A stretch of 9,359 nucleotides of DNA from the NCBI GenBank assembly GCA_002502685.1, contig DAQA01000023.1:1257-10615 (forward strand). Reading direction: 5' to 3'. The stretch's first letter is position 1; each line of letters opens with the position of its first letter. The stretch is from Euryarchaeota archaeon UBA202 (lineage in GTDB: Archaea > Thermoplasmatota > E2 > UBA202). Below, piece after piece: positions 6,589-9,359 of this stretch. The position numbers were made by a program, and so were the translations under genes. The notes beneath the pieces were generated by a model. That model was not told the DNA's origin. It saw only the letters and a program-made list of their open reading frames with translations, and ran no database searches.

Positions 6589-7326
6589 TTATTTTTTTCC
6601 CACCGCTGCCAGGTAGATTACAAACTGTCTTTTTCCATCAATGCCAAGAAGACTATTAAGATCGTCGTCCAAGAAGGCTGCAATAGCACAAGTACCACAC
6701 TGAATTGATTCTCCACTCAGATACAGGTTTTGACAGACATGGCCGACATCAAGAAATAAATACCGATATCCTCGGTCACTATACCGCCAGGTCATTCTTT
6801 TGGGGATTGCTGTCCATAAAAAGGTAACGGCACTTGTTTTGATAAACGTCTGCCCTAGGCAGGCTGCCACTATTTTATCTGAAATATTTGAAGAAATTAT
6901 GTATTCCTGGAGTTTATGTTCTAGGGCAAGAAATCTATATACACCTGGTTTTAAGGTCTTTACATTATTCACGAGCAGATAGGTTTCAAGTGCATGTCGT
7001 GCTCCTGCCGAGGGGACATTACGGAGTGTGACAGAATTAGGATATATCTCCTGGACACCTTGAGTCGCCCAAAGAAGATAGGAAAGTTCGCCAAGGCTTA
7101 ATGGTTGTTTTGTATAGCTACGAATACTTCTTCTTTGCTCTATTGCCGCCCTAACAGAGAGTGATTTGTTATTGGCATCCCGTGGATTTGGTAGATTTAT
7201 AATTTTTTTTGTATGATCTGAAGACAATTCTAGAGGTGGCGGTTTTAAACCCCTCATTTGACCCGACATTTTTAGATGGTGAAATTTGGTGTTATTTAGA
7301 AAATCTATACCACTAGTATCCGTCAT
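6589..7326 (-). CDS. SagB/ThcOx-type nitroreductase-fold flavoprotein (orphan)
   Basis: A 245-residue FMN-dependent oxidoreductase of the nitroreductase superfamily, SagB branch. SagB and ThcOx enzymes oxidise azolines to azoles in ribosomal peptide maturation; free-standing archaeal members have no established substrate. Visible family motifs are EQRRSIRSYTKQPLSLGELSYLLWATQG (64-90; Arg65, Arg66 and Ser67 are the expected FMN-phosphate contacts), VPSAGARHALETYLL (104-118), LKPGVYRF (125-132), and the C-terminal YLFLDVGHVCQNLYL (189-203) with GTCAIAAFLDDDLNSLLGIDG (211-231). There is no signal peptide, so it is cytosolic. The start is secure: the complement has AAAGGAGAT 4 bases before the ATG, the best ribosome site in the window. 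No YcaO (SagD) cyclodehydratase, SagC-like protein, precursor peptide or transporter is in view, so an azole-peptide cluster is not supported here. It converges on the thioredoxin-CcdA gene and diverges from the C10 peptidase gene. Confidence 0.87.
   Translation of the reverse strand: MTDTSGIDFLNNTKFHHLKMSGQMRGLKPPPLELSSDHTKKIINLPNPRDANNKSLSVRAAIEQRRSIRSYTKQPLSLGELSYLLWATQGVQEIYPNSVTLRNVPSAGARHALETYLLVNNVKTLKPGVYRFLALEHKLQEYIISSNISDKIVAACLGQTFIKTSAVTFLWTAIPKRMTWRYSDRGYRYLFLDVGHVCQNLYLSGESIQCGTCAIAAFLDDDLNSLLGIDGKRQFVIYLAAVGKK
6592..6598 (+). terminator. Oligo-T tract likely ending the thioredoxin-CcdA transcript
   Basis: A T7 run about 80 bases after the stop of the rightward gene, just inside the 3' end of the convergent SagB-type gene. 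Transcripts ending here would overlap the convergent gene by only a few bases. Confidence 0.35.
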
Positions 7327-7386
7327 GGTTATCTCCTTTGGAGGGACACTATCTATATCAAAAGGTTGTTAAAAAGGATTCACTGT

Positions 7387-7395
7387 CTAAATAAG
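7387..7395 (-). promoter_or_regulatory. Possible TATA box of the SagB-type gene
   Basis: The complement reads CTTATTTAG, a TATA-like element. A start about 25 bases downstream, near 7366, would give a leader of about 40 bases that includes the strong Shine-Dalgarno at 7331-7339. Confidence 0.35.
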
Positions 7396-7445
7396 CCACT
7401 AAAAATTTGGGACGCACTAACAACACCCTATTACATGATAGAAAG

Positions 7446-7453
7446 CTTATAAG
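7446..7453 (+). promoter_or_regulatory. Probable TATA box of the C10 peptidase gene
   Basis: CTTATAAG, followed 14 bases later by a second CTTATA (7460-7465). From the first, a start near 7474 is expected. That lies after the upstream TTG at 7470 and before the ATG at 7497, which supports the later start codon. Confidence 0.45.
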
Positions 7454-7496
7454 AAAAGACTTATAGGGATTGAACAATTGCCATAAGGTGCATAAC

Positions 7497-9173
7497 ATGT
7501 CCCTGGGGATACAAAAGACTCTAGTTTTGACCCTATTATTTTTAATCGTTACGCCCAGTGCACTAGGGATTATCCAGGGTAAAGAGAATCAATGCTTTGT
7601 TGCGTCTTCACCATTCTTGATAAATGAATCCCTTGCGGATGATATAACCGCAACAAAAGTTGCCCGTAACATGATTTATAATTATGGGAAGGCTAAGGGG
7701 TATACTCTGGATGAAATGGAAACATTATATGGGGAGAGTAACAGATTATTGGGTTATCTTTTTTCCTTGAAACCACAGGGATATATCATGGTTTCGGCGC
7801 ATAAGAGTCTACCCCCCATTATATCCTATTCATTTGATAATGATGCCCCCATGATGGATAGAGGATTAAATCCCCTTCAACAACTTCTAAAAGGGGATAT
7901 TCAACTTCGCCTTGAAAATATTCACGGACTGTCCCCTGAAATTAGGGAAAAAAGAAGGATAATGTGGCATGAATTACTATGGAAAAAAAACCCCACTGTT
8001 TTCCTGAATAATTTTCAACAGTGGCCTCCCCGGGGAACAACTTCGACGGGAGGCTGGCTGGAAACAAATTGGCACCAGGATTCACCCTATAATGATTTTT
8101 GCCCCCTTGATATGGTGACTGGTGAAAAAAGCATCGGGGGATGCCCCGCTGTCACAATGGCCCAAATAATAAATTATCATGACACCCTGGGAACTATCTA
8201 TTTTAATGATAGCGATGATTATCATCACAATTATGGGAGCAACAGATACTTAATCGATGATGATCATGAAAATTTTGATTTTCCTTCCTTTCCAGAATTG
8301 AACATGTATTTGGATACACTTAGAAGCCATTACCACATGAATATGACCCTGACGGATGCGGATAAAGCATCCCTGGTATTTGCCTGTGGAGTTGCTGCAC
8401 ACCAGGTCTATAGTTCTGAAGTTTCAGGGACCTATGGGGTAAATCAGGCGTATCAAGCCTATAACCGTTTTGGAGTAACGGAAAACGAATTACTAACCAA
8501 CAAGGATCCAGAGTTATTTGGCCGCTTGAGAATGAACATGGTAGATGGACTACCGGCTCATCTTGCCGTAGTGATTCCAGATTGGAGCGGGGGCCACAAT
8601 TTGGTGGTTGATGGATATAATACTGAGGATTATTACCACCTTAATTTTGGATGGGGTGGGAGCTGGAATGGCTGGTATCTTTTACCCCAAGAATTACCCT
8701 ATGATTTGACAATGATCGAGGGTGTGATTGTGGATATAATGAATAGACACACGGGATCAGATATTTATTGCAAAGGTTCTTTGAGATGGGGGGACATCGC
8801 GCCGGGGGAAACGATTTCGGGTAATTTCACCATTGAAAATAGGGGCGATAACGGGTCAGTACTAGAATGGAAGATTGTTGAGTGGCCGGAGTGGGGAACA
8901 TGGATATTTACACCCCTGGATGGGGGACCACTGACCCCAAGTGATAAGCCCGTCAGGGTAAATTTCTCAATTGTTGCCCCAGAGAAGAAAAACAGGGCCT
9001 TAACAGGATATATTAAAGTTGTAAATACAAACAATGTTGATGATTACTTTATAGTACCAGTTTCCTTGGCCTTTCCTATAAAAATAGATGTATCTTTGTT
9101 CCCGTTACTTCAATTCTTACAAGGTTTAGTTAATAGTTTACATTGTGGAATGTTATGGAGTGCGTATGCATGA
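7497..9173 (+). CDS. Secreted peptidase C10 (streptopain-like) with C-terminal Ig-like domain
   Basis: An exported papain-fold (clan CA) cysteine peptidase, expected to degrade extracellular protein. I start it at ATG 7497 (558 residues), not at the TTG 27 bases upstream: GGTG (7487-7490) stands 6 bases before the ATG, and the signal peptide then begins properly (MSLGIQKTLVLTLLFLIVTP, cleavage near residue 24). Residues about 47-161 resemble the C10 inhibitory prodomain, including GYIMVSAHKSLPPIISYS. The catalytic domain (about 178-416) carries the nucleophile Cys216 in GGCPAVTMAQIINYH, His367 in WSGGHNLVVDGYN, and the downstream NFGWGGSWNGWYLL expected in this family. Residues about 422-526 are a beta-sandwich (Ig-like) domain with TIENRGDNGSVLEWKIVEWP and the WIFTPLDGG stretch. 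A hydrophobic tail (527-550) is followed by a short unusual end, SLHCGMLWSAYA. No genes for a paired inhibitor or partner are adjacent. The family call is firm. Confidence 0.9.
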   Translation: MSLGIQKTLVLTLLFLIVTPSALGIIQGKENQCFVASSPFLINESLADDITATKVARNMIYNYGKAKGYTLDEMETLYGESNRLLGYLFSLKPQGYIMVSAHKSLPPIISYSFDNDAPMMDRGLNPLQQLLKGDIQLRLENIHGLSPEIREKRRIMWHELLWKKNPTVFLNNFQQWPPRGTTSTGGWLETNWHQDSPYNDFCPLDMVTGEKSIGGCPAVTMAQIINYHDTLGTIYFNDSDDYHHNYGSNRYLIDDDHENFDFPSFPELNMYLDTLRSHYHMNMTLTDADKASLVFACGVAAHQVYSSEVSGTYGVNQAYQAYNRFGVTENELLTNKDPELFGRLRMNMVDGLPAHLAVVIPDWSGGHNLVVDGYNTEDYYHLNFGWGGSWNGWYLLPQELPYDLTMIEGVIVDIMNRHTGSDIYCKGSLRWGDIAPGETISGNFTIENRGDNGSVLEWKIVEWPEWGTWIFTPLDGGPLTPSDKPVRVNFSIVAPEKKNRALTGYIKVVNTNNVDDYFIVPVSLAFPIKIDVSLFPLLQFLQGLVNSLHCGMLWSAYA

Positions 9174-9249
9174 TATCATCCATTTTCTCAGAGGATATAA
9201 TATAGGTGGGTAACCAAAAAAAAAATAGGATATATTTTGTTGAATAGAA

Positions 9250-9318
9250 AAAGGGAATGGGAGATTTTTTTTGGAGGCGAATGAGAAAAAAAAATTCTTC
9301 ATTCGTCCCATTCCCTTT
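9250..9318. repeat. Long asymmetric inverted repeat (hairpin) downstream of the C10 peptidase gene
   Basis: AAAGGGAATGGGA (9250-9262) pairs perfectly with TCCCATTCCCTTT (9306-9318). An inner stem, CGAATGA (9278-9284) with TCATTCG (9299-9305), is contiguous with the outer arm on the right but separated by a 15-base bulge (9263-9277) on the left. That makes 20 paired positions in all. The bulge holds T8 and GGAGG; the apical loop is mostly A. It may be a terminator, a small RNA, or the remnant of a mobile element. Confidence 0.6.
9265..9272 (+). terminator. T8 tract likely ending the C10 peptidase transcript
   Basis: Eight T residues about 90 bases after the stop, inside the left bulge of the hairpin at 9250-9318. 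This is the first good T-tract on the plus strand after the gene. On the opposite strand, runs at 9213-9222 and 9286-9294 give T-tracts as well, so the area could stop transcription from both sides. Confidence 0.45.
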
Positions 9319-9340
9319 AAGCCAGTGAATAAGGATGCAG

Positions 9341-9348
9341 TATATAAA
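9341..9348. promoter_or_regulatory. TATA box near the right edge, orientation open
   Basis: TATATAAA here reads TTTATATA on the complement, the exact archaeal consensus. Read leftward it would start RNA near 9318-9322, right at the edge of the hairpin, and yield a short structured transcript. Read rightward it could serve a gene beyond the window. Confidence 0.4.
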
Positions 9349-9359
9349 ATTTAGTATTC

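Noticed and set aside
6850..6863. CTGCC-CTA-GGCAG inverted repeat
   Set aside because: It lies within well-conserved SagB-type coding sequence and is short; codon content explains it.
6589..7326. Azole-peptide (RiPP) biosynthesis cluster around the SagB-type gene
   Set aside because: No YcaO cyclodehydratase, precursor peptide, protease or exporter typical of such clusters is present; the neighbours are unrelated families.
9281..9328. 15-codon frame with GGAGG 3 bases before its ATG
   Set aside because: The ribosome site is attractive, but both it and the ATG are part of the hairpin and the peptide (MRKKNSSFVPFPLSQ) is largely dictated by the inverted repeat. Kept only as a possibility.

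Overview
The window looks archaeal, most likely from an AT-rich, sediment-type Thermoplasmatota lineage. This is inference. The reasons are TATA-like boxes (a textbook TTTATATA about 40 bases before the first large gene), oligo-T tracts instead of bacterial terminators, a DUF432 gene (a mainly archaeal family), and Sec-exported multidomain cysteine peptidases of the kind reported for uncultured sediment archaea. No rRNA, tRNA, transposase, phage gene or CRISPR array is visible, so the taxon is not fixed.

Layout, left to right. (1) Positions 1-192, minus strand: the first 64 codons of an exported protein that runs off the left edge. (2) Positions 193-442: a divergent intergenic region with two promoter-like sites and a small hairpin. 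(3) Positions 443-3385, plus: a 980-residue secreted peptidase C25 (gingipain-like) with propeptide, His/Cys catalytic domain, acidic linker and a beta-rich C-terminal module of unknown role. (4) Positions 3568-5117, plus: a DUF432 gene overlapping an MscS-type mechanosensitive channel gene by 4 bases. (5) Positions 5254-6510, plus: a thioredoxin-like domain fused to a CcdA/DsbD-type membrane domain, preceded by an operator-like palindrome. (6) Positions 6589-7326, minus: an orphan SagB-type nitroreductase. (7) Positions 7497-9173, plus: a secreted peptidase C10 (streptopain-like) with a C-terminal Ig-like domain; its start is best placed at an ATG 27 bases inside the longest open frame. (8) Positions 9174-9359: no convincing gene, but a long asymmetric hairpin and a strong TATA-like box.

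The genes do not form one operon, since strands alternate and most have their own promoter-like sequence. A theme is still visible. Two secreted cysteine peptidases of unrelated folds (clan CD and clan CA) flank a membrane thiol-disulfide transporter carrying an outward-facing thioredoxin-like domain, which could keep extracytoplasmic cysteines reduced. The DUF432-MscS pair is probably an independent osmotic-stress unit. The least explained items are the hairpin at 9250-9318, the palindrome at 5211-5224, the C-terminal module of the C25 peptidase, and the thioredoxin-like domain that seems to lack the usual cis-proline.
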